Assembly: GCF_900177715.1 (NCBI RefSeq)
Contig: NZ_FXWG01000002.1
Location: 248,001-312,000, forward strand
Source of the DNA: Altererythrobacter xiamenensis
GTDB taxonomy: Bacteria; Pseudomonadota; Alphaproteobacteria; Sphingomonadales; Sphingomonadaceae
Length of the DNA: 64,000 nt
Reading direction: 5' to 3'
Part shown: piece by piece, positions 25,786-33,564 of the stretch
Layout of the letters: each line of letters begins with the position of its first letter
Numbering within the stretch: the stretch's first letter is position 1
Made by a program: the position numbers and the translations under genes
Notes under the pieces: generated by a model
Databases searched by the model: none
Told to the model about the DNA's origin: nothing
What the model saw: only the letters and a program-made list of their open reading frames with translations

Positions 25786-26433
25786 ATGAGCGAAAACTCC
25801 AGCCTCGATGCAGAACAGCTCGCCGATAGCGCAATCCCCGCAGACGCCGATCCGATTGCCTTGTTCGAAGAGTGGTTCGCCGAAGCGCGCGCGAGCGAGC
25901 CGAACGATTCGAACGCGATGGCGCTCGCTACCGCGACGCCGGAGGGCGCGCCTTCGGTGCGTATGGTGCTGCTCAAGGGACATGGCCCAGAAGGTTTCAC
26001 CTTCTTCACCAATGCTCAAAGCCGCAAGGGCGAGGAGATTCGCGCCAACATGCAGGCTGCGCTGCTGTTCCACTGGAAGAGCCTGCGCCGCCAGATCCGC
26101 ATCGAAGGGCCGCTCGAAGAAGTGAGCGAGGATGCGGCGGACGCCTACTTCCACTCTCGCCCCTTCGTCAGCCAGGTCGGCTCTGCGGCAAGCGACCAGT
26201 CGCGCCCGCTCGACAACCGGCAGACCTACATCGACCGGGTCGAAGCGCTGGAGGATGCCTGCAAGGAAGCAGGCGAAGTTCCGCGCCCTTCGCACTGGAC
26301 CGGTTTCACTCTCAGGCCGCAGCGGATCGAGTTCTGGCGCGACCGCGAGAACAGGTTGCACGACCGGCGTCTCTTCACGCTGTCGGGGGCGGGCGATGCG
26401 CTCGGCTGGACCAACACGCTGCTCTATCCATGA
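25786..26433 (+). CDS. pdxH: Pyridoxamine/pyridoxine 5'-phosphate oxidase
   Basis: A 215-residue FMN flavoprotein that makes pyridoxal 5'-phosphate, the last step of vitamin B6 synthesis and salvage. Family segments are AMALATATPEGAPSVRMVLL, FFTNAQSRKGEEI, VSQVGSAASDQSRPL and the C-terminal RIEFWRDRENRLHDR, which provide FMN and PLP contacts. The ATG at 25786 gives the normal length and is preceded by GGAG; an upstream ATG at 25669 would add 39 unrelated residues. Its stop overlaps the start of the cation-diffusion-facilitator gene as ATGA. Confidence 0.95.
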   Translation: MSENSSLDAEQLADSAIPADADPIALFEEWFAEARASEPNDSNAMALATATPEGAPSVRMVLLKGHGPEGFTFFTNAQSRKGEEIRANMQAALLFHWKSLRRQIRIEGPLEEVSEDAADAYFHSRPFVSQVGSAASDQSRPLDNRQTYIDRVEALEDACKEAGEVPRPSHWTGFTLRPQRIEFWRDRENRLHDRRLFTLSGAGDALGWTNTLLYP

Positions 26434-27371
26434 GCGCCATCCATCACGAAGATCGTAGCGCGCTCAACCGCGGGGCGGCGCTCGCCTCGATCGCGACGGC
26501 GATATTCCTCGTCGCGCTGAAGACCTGGGCGACGTGGCGAACCGGCTCGACCGCGATGCTCGGCAGCCTCGCCGATTCGGCGCTCGACCTCGTCGCTAGC
26601 CTCGCCACGCTGATCGGCGTGTGGATTGCGGCGATGCCGGCTGACGAGGACCACCGCTTCGGCCACGGCAAGGCGGAGGCGCTCGCAGCTATCTTCCAGG
26701 TCATGCTGATCGCGCTGTCGGCCACGGGCATCGCCTATCGCGCGATCGACCGGCTGATGAACGGCGCGCAGACGCAGGCTGCCGAAGAGGGTATCGCAGT
26801 CTCGCTTATCGCCATCGCGGTGACGCTCGCGCTCATCACCTGGCAACGCATCGTCATTGCGCGGACCAACAGTGTCGCAATCAAGACCGACAATGTGCAC
26901 TATCAGTCGGACCTGCTGCTCAACATGGCGGTGATCGCGGCGCTGGTAATCGACCAATATCTCGGCTTCAGCGAGGCAGATCCGCTGTTCGGGCTGGCGA
27001 TTGCCGCCTGGCTCGCATGGGGCGCATGGCGCGGCGCGAGCGAAGCGGTCGACCACCTGATGGACAAGGAATGGCCCGAGGAACGGCGCGATGCTTTTCT
27101 CGAGGTTCTTGGGCGCCATCCCGACATTCGCGGGGTGCACGATCTGCGTACGCGGACGAGCGGGATGCATGATTTCGTCCAGTTCCACATGGCCGTCGAT
27201 CCCAAGCTCACCGTGGTCGAAGCGCATGACCTGATGGACGAGGTCGAGGCCCGGCTGGCGAACGAGTTTCCCGGGGTCGAGGTGTTGATCCATCCGGACC
27301 CTGAAGGATTGGTGGACGAAGAAGGGGTGGCAGCCGAGGAGCTGCTCCCCGATCGCGCGGAGGACGCATGA
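26430..27371 (+). CDS. Cation diffusion facilitator (CDF) metal efflux protein
   Basis: A 313-residue inner-membrane metal/proton antiporter of the FieF type. Membrane helices begin at ALASIATAIFLVALKTW; the metal site is visible as SLADSALDLVAS in helix 2 and HRFGHGKAEAL after helix 3, with a later DNVHYQSDLLLN. A cytoplasmic ferredoxin-like domain follows (HDFVQFHMAVDP). The start at 26430 overlaps pdxH; longer readings in this frame lie inside pdxH and are not family-like. Likely exports Fe2+, Zn2+ or similar ions. Overlaps phzF by four bases, so pdxH, this gene and phzF form an operon. Confidence 0.94.
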   Translation: MSAIHHEDRSALNRGAALASIATAIFLVALKTWATWRTGSTAMLGSLADSALDLVASLATLIGVWIAAMPADEDHRFGHGKAEALAAIFQVMLIALSATGIAYRAIDRLMNGAQTQAAEEGIAVSLIAIAVTLALITWQRIVIARTNSVAIKTDNVHYQSDLLLNMAVIAALVIDQYLGFSEADPLFGLAIAAWLAWGAWRGASEAVDHLMDKEWPEERRDAFLEVLGRHPDIRGVHDLRTRTSGMHDFVQFHMAVDPKLTVVEAHDLMDEVEARLANEFPGVEVLIHPDPEGLVDEEGVAAEELLPDRAEDA

Positions 27372-28165
27372 CACAGATACCCTATTGGCATGTCGATGCC
27401 TTCTCGGACCGGCCGTTCGGCGGAAATCAGGCGGCGGTCATGGTGTTCGACGAATGGCCGGAAGACGATGTGCTGGTTGCCATCGGCGAGGAGAACAACT
27501 TCGCCGAGACGGCTTTCCTGGTGAAAGACGCGAGCGGCGAAGCCGATTGGGAGCTGCGCTGGTGCACTCCGACCTATGAAATCGCGCTTTGCGGCCATGC
27601 GACGCTCGCCAGCGGCCACGTGGTGCTCGACCATGGGCTGGGCGGGGGCGATAGCGTCACCTTCCGCACGCGCAAATCGGGGGTGCTCGAAGTGCGCCGG
27701 AGCGAGGCCGGATATGAACTCGCTCTGCCGGCAATATCGACCGATCAAGGCGAATGGGCCGAGGCCGTTGCGCTGCTTGGAACCGAGCCGCAAGAGGTGT
27801 GGCTGAATCCCGATGGCTACGGCATCTACCTGTTCGAAAGCGAAGCGCAGGTGCGCGCGCTCGAGCCCGACATTCGCGGTCTGGGCGCGCTCGGGAACGA
27901 CCAGTTCATCTGCACCGCTCCGGGTGACACCACCGATGTGGTCAGCCGGGTTTTCGTGCCGGGTGGCGGGGTCGATGAAGACAGCGTGACCGGCTCGGCC
28001 CATGCGGTGCTTACGCCCTTCTGGTCGGCGCGTCTGGGGAGGGAGAGCTTTACGGCGCATCAGGCCTCCGCGCGCGGCGGCGACCTCACCTGCCGGCTGG
28101 ACGGGCACAGGGTGTGGCTTGGCGGACCTTGCGTGACAGTCGTCGAGGGAAGCTTCTACCTCTAG
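27368..28165 (+). CDS. PhzF-family isomerase/epimerase
   Basis: A 265-residue protein of the diaminopimelate-epimerase-like PhzF fold. The N-terminal VDAFSDRPFGGNQAAVMV, the catalytic glutamate in NNFAETAFLV, the LCGHATLASGHV motif and VTGSAHAVLTPFW in the second half are diagnostic. PhzF itself isomerises a phenazine precursor, but most members lie outside phenazine loci and have unknown substrates; no phenazine genes occur here. Starts by ATGA overlap with the CDF gene and ends before a structured repeat. Confidence 0.92.
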   Translation: MTQIPYWHVDAFSDRPFGGNQAAVMVFDEWPEDDVLVAIGEENNFAETAFLVKDASGEADWELRWCTPTYEIALCGHATLASGHVVLDHGLGGGDSVTFRTRKSGVLEVRRSEAGYELALPAISTDQGEWAEAVALLGTEPQEVWLNPDGYGIYLFESEAQVRALEPDIRGLGALGNDQFICTAPGDTTDVVSRVFVPGGGVDEDSVTGSAHAVLTPFWSARLGRESFTAHQASARGGDLTCRLDGHRVWLGGPCVTVVEGSFYL

Positions 28166-28182
28166 CAGGTTCGCGGGGGAAA

Positions 28183-28276
28183 CGGTCGCACAGCGACCGC
28201 AAGGCCGACTGGCCGCCCGCAGCGAGGCGGCCTTCAGGTCGCATGAGCGAGGAAATCGCGCCCCGGATGGGGTGCG
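28183..28276 (+). repeat. Hairpin-rich intergenic repeat, copy A
   Basis: Located between the convergent phzF and serine-hydrolase genes. It starts with a 7-bp hairpin (CGGTCGC, loop ACA, GCGACCG; 28183-28199), continues with the shared core GCAAGGCCGACTGGCCGCCC from 28199, forms GGCCGCC/GGCGGCC (28211-28232), then has GCGAGGA and ends in CGCGCCCC-GGAT-GGGGTGCG (28257-28276) followed by six A. The same order of elements appears at 42065 and, reversed, at 46499. Function unknown. Confidence 0.8.
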
Positions 28277-28287
28277 AAAAAATAGAA

Positions 28288-29427
28288 TCACCTCTCGGGA
28301 TAAAGCTCGAGAATATCGGCCAGCTCCTGCAGCATCGCGATGCGCTGCGGGCGGTCGGAATGGCCCAGCCTGACAAGCGTCACGCGCTGCTCTGGCGAGA
28401 CGATGACATACTGGCCCATGTGGCCGATCAGCGAAAACACGCTGCCCGGTGCGCGGTCGGGGAAGAGCGGATGCTCGCTCTCGTCACCAGCCTCGCGGTA
28501 TTCGCGGTTGAGCCAGGTCTGCAGGCCGTATTGCGGGCTGCGCGGGCTAGGCGATACCATCAGCTCGACCCAGCGGCGTGGGACAAGCTGCTCGCCCCCC
28601 GGGGCGCGGCCCTTGCGGCGCAGGAACTCGCCGAGCTTGGCCCAGTCGCGCGCGGTGCCGTGGATCAGCGACCCGCCGATCAGCGTGCCCGATGCGTCGA
28701 ACTCGGGCACCATGGAATCCATGCCCAGAGGCCCGAACAACCGCGCCTCGAGGAAGTCCGCCACGGCACGACGGCGAATCTCGGGATCGTCGCTATCGGT
28801 CAGGGCACGCGCTGCGATGTCGGCGAGAATGACAGTGGTGTTGGAGGAATATTCGAACTGCGCGCCCGGTTCCGCCTCGAGCGGTTGCTCCTTCGCCCAG
28901 CGCGCCATGTCGTCGCGCCCGTCGAGAAAAAGCATGCGCACTTCGGAGCTTTCGTATGGCGGGTCGCCCGCTTCGGTATGGCGCAGGCCGGACCGCATCT
29001 GCAGCAATTGCCGCAGGGTAATCTCGCCGCGCGGATCGCCGGGGCGCTGCCACAATTCGACCGGCGCGCTCTCGTCGATGCTCAGCCGACCGTCGGCCAC
29101 AAGCATGCCGATCATCACGGCAGTCACGGTCTTCGCCATCGACCAGCTGACGAAGCGGGTGTCGGCATCATAGCCTTCGCCATAACGCTCGGCCGCGATT
29201 TCACCATTGGCCATCACCACCAGTGCACGGGTTTCGCCCAAGCCTTCCTTGGTGAAAAGCTCATCGACGGCGCGGGCCAGATCCTCGCGCGGGGCCCCGG
29301 CCTCTTCGGTCACGGCCGCCAGAGCAGCTTCTGTAAGCGGCGGTTCGCCGATCTCGGCTTCGCCGCAGGATGTGAGGCTTGGAAGCGCGGCGAGGAGCGC
29401 TATAGGGGCGAGCGACCGTTTCATCAT
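28288..29427 (-). CDS. Class C beta-lactamase-family serine hydrolase, lipoprotein
   Basis: A 379-residue putative lipoprotein: signal peptide MMKRSLAPIALLAALP with lipobox LTSC, then a beta-lactamase/penicillin-binding-like domain. The catalytic SxxK is SWSMAKT and the second motif is YSSN; LLQMRSGLRH is also typical. Members are esterases, DD-peptidases or nylon-oligomer-type hydrolases, so antibiotic resistance should not be assumed. The ATG pair at 29427/29424 is preceded by GAGGGG and gives a proper signal peptide; the longer reading from 29469 does not. Start lies only 35 bases from the divergent gene at 29463. Confidence 0.9.
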   Translation of the reverse strand: MMKRSLAPIALLAALPSLTSCGEAEIGEPPLTEAALAAVTEEAGAPREDLARAVDELFTKEGLGETRALVVMANGEIAAERYGEGYDADTRFVSWSMAKTVTAVMIGMLVADGRLSIDESAPVELWQRPGDPRGEITLRQLLQMRSGLRHTEAGDPPYESSEVRMLFLDGRDDMARWAKEQPLEAEPGAQFEYSSNTTVILADIAARALTDSDDPEIRRRAVADFLEARLFGPLGMDSMVPEFDASGTLIGGSLIHGTARDWAKLGEFLRRKGRAPGGEQLVPRRWVELMVSPSPRSPQYGLQTWLNREYREAGDESEHPLFPDRAPGSVFSLIGHMGQYVIVSPEQRVTLVRLGHSDRPQRIAMLQELADILELYPER

Positions 29428-29462
29428 TGGCCCCTCACTCGCGCAAGGAAATCCGATTGGCA

Positions 29463-29813
29463 ATGGCAAATGCTAGATCACGTAATGCAGGGAAGAAGGG
29501 CTCTCGCGCCTTGTGGATTCTGCTCGTCATCGCAGCGGTGCTGGCCGCCGCTGCCTGGTATTTCCGCATCCCGGCGCAGGGATATGCGCAGACCGCAGCT
29601 GCCTATTCGGCGCGCGTTGCCTGTTCATGCCGTTTCGTTGCGGGACGCAGCCTCGATGACTGCAAGAAGGACAAGCTCGCAGGAATGGAACTGGTCACGT
29701 TGAGCGACGATGTGGGAGCCAAAAGCGTGACGGCACGCTTTCCGCTGATCGCCAGCGACACGGCTCGCTATCGCGAGGGCTATGGCTGCGTGCTGGAGAA
29801 GTGGGACAGCTAG
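29463..29813 (+). CDS. Small single-pass membrane protein with conserved-looking cysteines, unknown function
   Basis: A 116-residue protein I do not recognise. A basic N-terminus (NARSRNAGKKGSRA) precedes one membrane helix (LWILLVIAAVLAAAAWYF). The remaining ~75 residues should lie in the periplasm and contain ACSCRF, DDCKKD and YGCVLEK, enough cysteines for two disulfides. The ATG at 29463 is chosen because it puts the basic stretch first; AAGGA lies about 12 bases upstream. It is divergent from the serine hydrolase and convergent with mnmA, 15 bases away. It may act with the hydrolase, but this is only positional. Confidence 0.7.
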   Translation: MANARSRNAGKKGSRALWILLVIAAVLAAAAWYFRIPAQGYAQTAAAYSARVACSCRFVAGRSLDDCKKDKLAGMELVTLSDDVGAKSVTARFPLIASDTARYREGYGCVLEKWDS

Positions 29814-29828
29814 CGCCCCTGAGGCAGT

Positions 29829-30983
29829 TCAGGCGGCGCTTTCGGTCGAATCGATCCAGCCACCGCCGACGACGCGCTCGCCAGCGTAGATCACAGCCGC
29901 CTGCCCGGGCGACACACCATACTCGGGCGTCTCGAAGCGGATTGTCGTAGCGGCTCCATCGCCGAGCGGTCCCTCAAGGGTAACCGGAACCGGTTTCGCC
30001 AGACTGCGCACCTTTGCAGTCAGTTCGACATCGGGAATGGGGCCGATCCGGTTCGTTTCGATTATCCGGGCGCTGGAGACCGCCAGCATCCGCTTGGGCC
30101 CCACGCGCACTTCGCCTGCCTCGGCATCGAGACCGACGACATAGAGCGGTTCGGGCTGGCCGCCGATCTCCAGGCCGCGGCGCTGGCCCACCGTGTAATG
30201 GACGATGCCCTTGTGTTCGCCCAGCGTTTCGCCGCTCTCGGCATGGACAATCGCGCCCGGAATGCCGCCCTCGGGCCGCATCTTCTTGACGATCCTGGCA
30301 TAGTCGCCGTCGGGCACGAAGCAGATGTCCTGGCTGTCGGGCTTGTCTGCATTGCGCAGGCCCGCCTCCTCCGCCAGCCGCCGTACGTCGCTCTTGGGCA
30401 GGCCGCCCAGCGGAAAGCGCAGATAATCCAGCTGGTCTTCGGTGGTCGCGTACAGGAAATAGGACTGGTCGCGCGCCGGGTCGAGCGCTCGATGCAGCTC
30501 CGGCCCGGCCGATCCCATCACGCGGCGGACATAATGCCCGGTCGCAAGGCAATCGGCACCCAGCTCGCGCGCCATCTTGAACAAGTCCGTGAACTTGGGC
30601 CCCATATTGCAGCGGATGCAGGGCACCGGCGTGCGTCCGGCCAGATATTCATCGGCGAACTGCTCGACCACGTCTTCACGGAAGGCGCTTTCGTGATCGA
30701 AGACGTAATGTGCGATGCCGAGCCGGTCTGCCACGGCACGGGCATCGGCGATGTCGTCACCCGCGCAGCACGCGCCCTTGCGGCCTGTGGCTGCGCCATA
30801 ATCATACAGCTGGAGCGTGATCCCGATGACTTCGGCTCCGCTGGCGTGTGCCAGCGCTGCCACGACCGACGAATCGACTCCGCCCGACATGGCGACCACG
30901 ATGCGGCTCTCGCCCGCCGGTTTGGGCAGGTCGAACAGCGCCTCGGGATCAATCCCGGCGTAGGAGGTTGTCGCATCTGACAT
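29829..30983 (-). CDS. mnmA: tRNA-specific 2-thiouridylase MnmA
   Basis: A 384-residue enzyme that thiolates U34 of tRNA-Glu, -Gln and -Lys. The PP-loop is [13 protein letters not shown] near residue 32, the catalytic cysteines are in [10 protein letters not shown] and [10 protein letters not shown], and the tRNA-interacting C-terminal part includes [14 protein letters not shown]. It acts in the cytoplasm, taking sulfur from the IscS/TusA relay. Slightly longer than the usual ~370 residues because of a short N-terminal extension. Monocistronic by appearance. Confidence 0.96.
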   Translation of the reverse strand: MSDATTSYAGIDPEALFDLPKPAGESRIVVAMSGGVDSSVVAALAHASGAEVIGITLQLYDYGAATGRKGACCAGDDIADARAVADRLGIAHYVFDHESAFREDVVEQFADEYLAGRTPVPCIRCNMGPKFTDLFKMARELGADCLATGHYVRRVMGSAGPELHRALDPARDQSYFLYATTEDQLDYLRFPLGGLPKSDVRRLAEEAGLRNADKPDSQDICFVPDGDYARIVKKMRPEGGIPGAIVHAESGETLGEHKGIVHYTVGQRRGLEIGGQPEPLYVVGLDAEAGEVRVGPKRMLAVSSARIIETNRIGPIPDVELTAKVRSLAKPVPVTLEGPLGDGAATTIRFETPEYGVSPGQAAVIYAGERVVGGGWIDSTESAA

Positions 30984-31111
30984 GGATGGCGCGCCTCATA
31001 CACGCCCTTGCGCCATGAATCCAGCCACGCGTGACAGCCCCGTTTTTTCCCTAATCTTCGGTAAATTACGGCTTTACGCAATCTTGACCGACTTGGGTTT
31101 AAAGGGAGGTC

Positions 31112-31414
31112 ATGTTCGAAAACAAAGCCATCACTGCAGCTGCGATTCCGGCGAACGAGGGCACGGCGCTCAAGGCGATAGCCTGGCCCGAGCTCACGGC
31201 ACGAATCAATGCCGCACGCGACTTGCGGAGCGTCCTGCGCCGTGACAGCGCCTGCATGATGGCAAGCTTCACCGACGCTGCCGCAGGTTACTTCTGTGCG
31301 GAGGACGATGGCAAACCTCCTGTTAACTCTGATGCTTTAGAGCATGGCAAACCAGCCGAGTGCACCACCGGCGGCGAAGAGAGTGAAGCTGCTAAAGGCG
31401 ACCGAGAGTTTTAG
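31112..31414 (+). CDS. Small conserved-looking protein upstream of sciP
   Basis: A 100-residue soluble protein without a family I can name with certainty. It begins MFENKAITAAAIP and its middle (WPELTARINAARDLRSVLRR) is helical. The start has a strong GGGAGGT six bases upstream. The stop codon is immediately followed by the sciP ATG with no gap, so the two are co-translated. Its tail is rich in Gly, Glu and Lys. Given the partner, a link to cell-cycle control or motility regulation is possible but not shown. Confidence 0.7.
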   Translation: MFENKAITAAAIPANEGTALKAIAWPELTARINAARDLRSVLRRDSACMMASFTDAAAGYFCAEDDGKPPVNSDALEHGKPAECTTGGEESEAAKGDREF

Positions 31415-31714
31415 ATGATCGAAAACCAAGACATCCGTCCTGCACAGGTTATCGGCCCGCTCGGCGAGCCGCTGACGCTTGACGACTTGCCTTCGCCCAA
31501 GACGAAGCGCTGGGTCGTGCGTCGCAAGGCGGAAGTGGTCGCTGCCGTAAACGGCGGGCTCCTGACCATTGACGAAGTGCTCGAGCGCTACGGCCTCACT
31601 CTTGAAGAGTTTGCTTCGTGGCAGCGCGCGGTCGACCGTTCGGGCATGCAGGGTCTGCGCGTCACGCGCATCCAGCACTACCGCGATCTCTACGAGCGCC
31701 AGCTCAAGTACTGA
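31415..31714 (+). CDS. sciP: SciP-type CtrA-interacting regulator (DUF1153)
   Basis: A 99-residue helix-turn-helix protein. The core IGPLGEPLTLDDLPSPKTKR, WVVRRKAEVVAAVNGGLLT and TRIQHYRDLY closely follow Caulobacter SciP, which binds CtrA and represses CtrA-activated genes in early cell-cycle stages. It is directly followed by a strong terminator. The role in this organism (cell cycle, flagella or both) is inferred from the family. It has about ten more N-terminal and C-terminal residues than the Caulobacter protein. Confidence 0.9.
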   Translation: MIENQDIRPAQVIGPLGEPLTLDDLPSPKTKRWVVRRKAEVVAAVNGGLLTIDEVLERYGLTLEEFASWQRAVDRSGMQGLRVTRIQHYRDLYERQLKY

Positions 31715-31739
31715 GCCGCAATCTTTCAATCTTACAGGT

Positions 31740-31776
31740 AGCGCGCGAGGGCAAATTCGCTCTTGCGCGCTTTTTG
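31740..31776 (+). terminator. Rho-independent terminator after sciP
   Basis: AGCGCGCGAG at 31740-31749 pairs with CTTGCGCGCT at 31762-31771 (10 bp with one G-U) and is followed by a T-rich run. It starts 26 bases after the sciP stop. Confidence 0.88.
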
Positions 31777-31811
31777 TTTTAGCCTTTCTCCATCCGCCGA
31801 TGTGATTGCCG

Positions 31812-31836
31812 GGAACGAGCCTGTTCCAAGGCCGTT
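31812..31836 (+). promoter_or_regulatory. EcfG-type general stress promoter upstream of glsB-like gene
   Basis: GGAAC at 31812-31816 and CGTT at 31833-31836 with a 16-base spacer match the GGAAC-N16/17-CGTT consensus of the alphaproteobacterial EcfG sigma factor. It lies 36 bases before the start codon of a stress-response-type membrane protein, a gene type often in this regulon. Assignment is by motif only. Confidence 0.75.
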
Positions 31837-31871
31837 ATCAGGCGGAAACGCATAATAGCAGGAGGACGCTA

Positions 31872-32135
31872 ATGGGTTGGATTATCGCACTTATCGTGGG
31901 CGGCATCGCAGGATGGCTGGCCAGCCTGGTCATGAATCGTGATGCCTCGATGGGCATTTTCTGGAATATCGTCGTCGGCTGCATCGGCTCGGTCATCGGC
32001 AATCTCATCGCCAACCAGTTCGGCATTGTCGGCAGCGTACAGGAGTTTTCGCTGACCGGCCTGATCGTCGCAGTGTTCGGCGCGGTGATCCTTCTTGGCA
32101 TCATCAACCTGATCCAGCGTGGCCGGGTTCGCTAA
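31872..32135 (+). CDS. GlsB/YeaQ/YmgE-family stress membrane protein
   Basis: An 87-residue protein with three membrane helices: WIIALIVGGIAGWLASLVM, a glycine-rich middle helix (IVVGCIGSVIGNLIANQFG) and LTGLIVAVFGAVILLGIINL. This is the transglycosylase-associated/YeaQ family, commonly induced by envelope or acid stress, with unknown mechanism. The ATG at 31872 has AGGAGGA eight bases upstream. An EcfG-like promoter precedes it and a hairpin terminator follows, so it is a single-gene unit. Confidence 0.93.
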   Translation: MGWIIALIVGGIAGWLASLVMNRDASMGIFWNIVVGCIGSVIGNLIANQFGIVGSVQEFSLTGLIVAVFGAVILLGIINLIQRGRVR

Positions 32136-32159
32136 GAGCCGAAAAACCAAGCGAAATCA

Positions 32160-32197
32160 GGGGCGGTGCGGCGAAAGCCGTGCCGCCCCTTCGTTTT
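32160..32197 (+). terminator. Rho-independent terminator after glsB-like gene
   Basis: A 13-bp stem (GGGGCGGTGCGGC, 32160-32172; GCCGTGCCGCCCC, 32177-32189, with two G-U pairs) closed by a GAAA tetraloop and followed by TTCGTTTT. Confidence 0.92.
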
Positions 32198-32360
32198 ACA
32201 CCGGGACATTTGCCCTCATGTCCCTTGTCGGCGGCTTATGTCGCTCATCGACTCATGCATTGCCCCGCGTAGGCGCGATGCTTATGAGGTATTGCGCGCG
32301 GTGACTTATATCGGTAATACACCGCTGGGCTGCGTTTGCTGGCCCGAGTAGGGAATGGGC
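32198..32360. other. Intergenic region upstream of RND operon
   Basis: About 160 bases between the glsB terminator and the adaptor gene. The RND promoter must be here, but I see no clear consensus. ATG-rich short frames are present without ribosome-binding sites. No divergent TetR-type repressor gene accompanies the efflux genes, unlike many RND operons. Confidence 0.4.
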
Positions 32361-33560
32361 ATGAATTACGAAACCAACATCACCGGCGAAACGAAGCATT
32401 CGATCGCTTCCGATATCGAGCTGGACGACGGTTATGAGCGTTCGAACAAGACGCGCTGGATCATCGGCGGGATCATCCTGCTGATCGGCGCGCTCGCGCT
32501 CGCCTATTTCCTGACGTCGAGCGGCGAAGGCGCACCGGCTGCAGCGGGCGACGACCGTTCGCAACTGCCATCTGTTACCGTGGTGACGCCAGGAACCACC
32601 ACCGTCGAAGGGACCATCACCGCCCCCGGGACTTTGGCGGCGCGCCGCGAAATGCCGGTCGGCGTGGTTGGTGAAGGTGGCCGCGTGGTTTCCGTGCCGG
32701 TCGATGCCGGCGACTGGGTCCGCCAAGGCCAGGTTCTCGCCGTGATCGACCGTTCGGTTCAGAATCAGCAGGCGCAGAGCGCCGCTGCCCAGATCCAGGT
32801 CGCTCAGGCCGACGCCAATCTCGCGCAGTCCAACCTCGATCGTGCGCTGCAGCTCGTCGAGCGTGGTTTCATTTCCAAGGCCGACGTCGATCGCCTTACC
32901 GCAACCCGCGATGCCGCTGTCGCCCGCGTCAATGTCGCGCAAGCGCAGCTGCGCGAACTGCGGGCTCGCAACGCACGCCTCAATATCATCGCACCTGCTT
33001 CGGGTTTGCTGCTCGAACGCAATGTCGAACCCGGCCAGACGGTAAGCGGCGGCTCGGCCCCGCTGTTCCGTATTGCCAAGGGCGGCGAAATGGAAATGCT
33101 CGCCGAAGTGAGTGAGAGCCAGCTGGCAAGCCTGTCCACCGGCGTGCCTGCCAACGTCGTCCCGACCGGTACCGAGAAGCAATTCACCGGGCAGGTCTGG
33201 CAGCTTTCGCCGGTGATCGATCCGCAGAACCGCCAGGGAACGGCGCGCATCGCGTTGTCCTATGCGCCGGAATTGCGCCCGGGCGGCTTTGCCACGGCGA
33301 CGATCAACAGCGGCACGGTGGTCGCTCCGGTCCTGCCGGAAAGCGCGGTCCTGTCCGATAATGAAGGTGCCTATGTTTTCGTGATCGATAACGAGAACAA
33401 GGCAGTCCGCCGTTCGATCAGGACCGGTATGGTCACGAACCAGGGCATCACCATTGCCGAGGGACTAGATGGAAGCGAAAAGGTCGTTCTGCGTGCCGGC
33501 GGCTTCCTGACCGAAGGTGAAACCGTCAACCCGGTCGCCGCCGAAGCCGGCGAGGGATAA
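32361..33560 (+). CDS. RND efflux periplasmic adaptor (membrane fusion protein)
   Basis: A 399-residue adaptor. The cytoplasmic N-terminus is about 35 residues, followed by one membrane helix (WIIGGIILLIGALALAYFL) instead of a lipobox. Then come the half-lipoyl motif (VVSVPVDAGDWVRQGQVLAV), an alpha-hairpin of heptads, the second half-lipoyl segment (IIAPASGLLLERNVEPGQTV), a beta-barrel and the membrane-proximal domain. It links the pump to an outer-membrane channel. I prefer the ATG at 32361 (AGGGA six bases before) over 32355. Four bases separate it from the pump gene. Confidence 0.93.
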   Translation: MNYETNITGETKHSIASDIELDDGYERSNKTRWIIGGIILLIGALALAYFLTSSGEGAPAAAGDDRSQLPSVTVVTPGTTTVEGTITAPGTLAARREMPVGVVGEGGRVVSVPVDAGDWVRQGQVLAVIDRSVQNQQAQSAAAQIQVAQADANLAQSNLDRALQLVERGFISKADVDRLTATRDAAVARVNVAQAQLRELRARNARLNIIAPASGLLLERNVEPGQTVSGGSAPLFRIAKGGEMEMLAEVSESQLASLSTGVPANVVPTGTEKQFTGQVWQLSPVIDPQNRQGTARIALSYAPELRPGGFATATINSGTVVAPVLPESAVLSDNEGAYVFVIDNENKAVRRSIRTGMVTNQGITIAEGLDGSEKVVLRAGGFLTEGETVNPVAAEAGEG

Positions 33561-33564
33561 CTTC

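Noticed and set aside
25872-26429. Possible N-terminal extension of the CDF protein through pdxH
   Set aside because: The extension is a frame-shifted reading of pdxH; the CDF family start matches the ATGA overlap at 26430.
26903-28291. Minus-strand frame of 462 codons opposite CDF and phzF
   Set aside because: Shadow of two genes with clear catalytic motifs on the other strand.
28114-29703. Long open frame (529 codons) on the plus strand opposite the serine hydrolase
   Set aside because: It is antisense to a gene with clear motifs, lacks a ribosome-binding site and has the Arg/His-rich composition of shadow frames in high-GC DNA.
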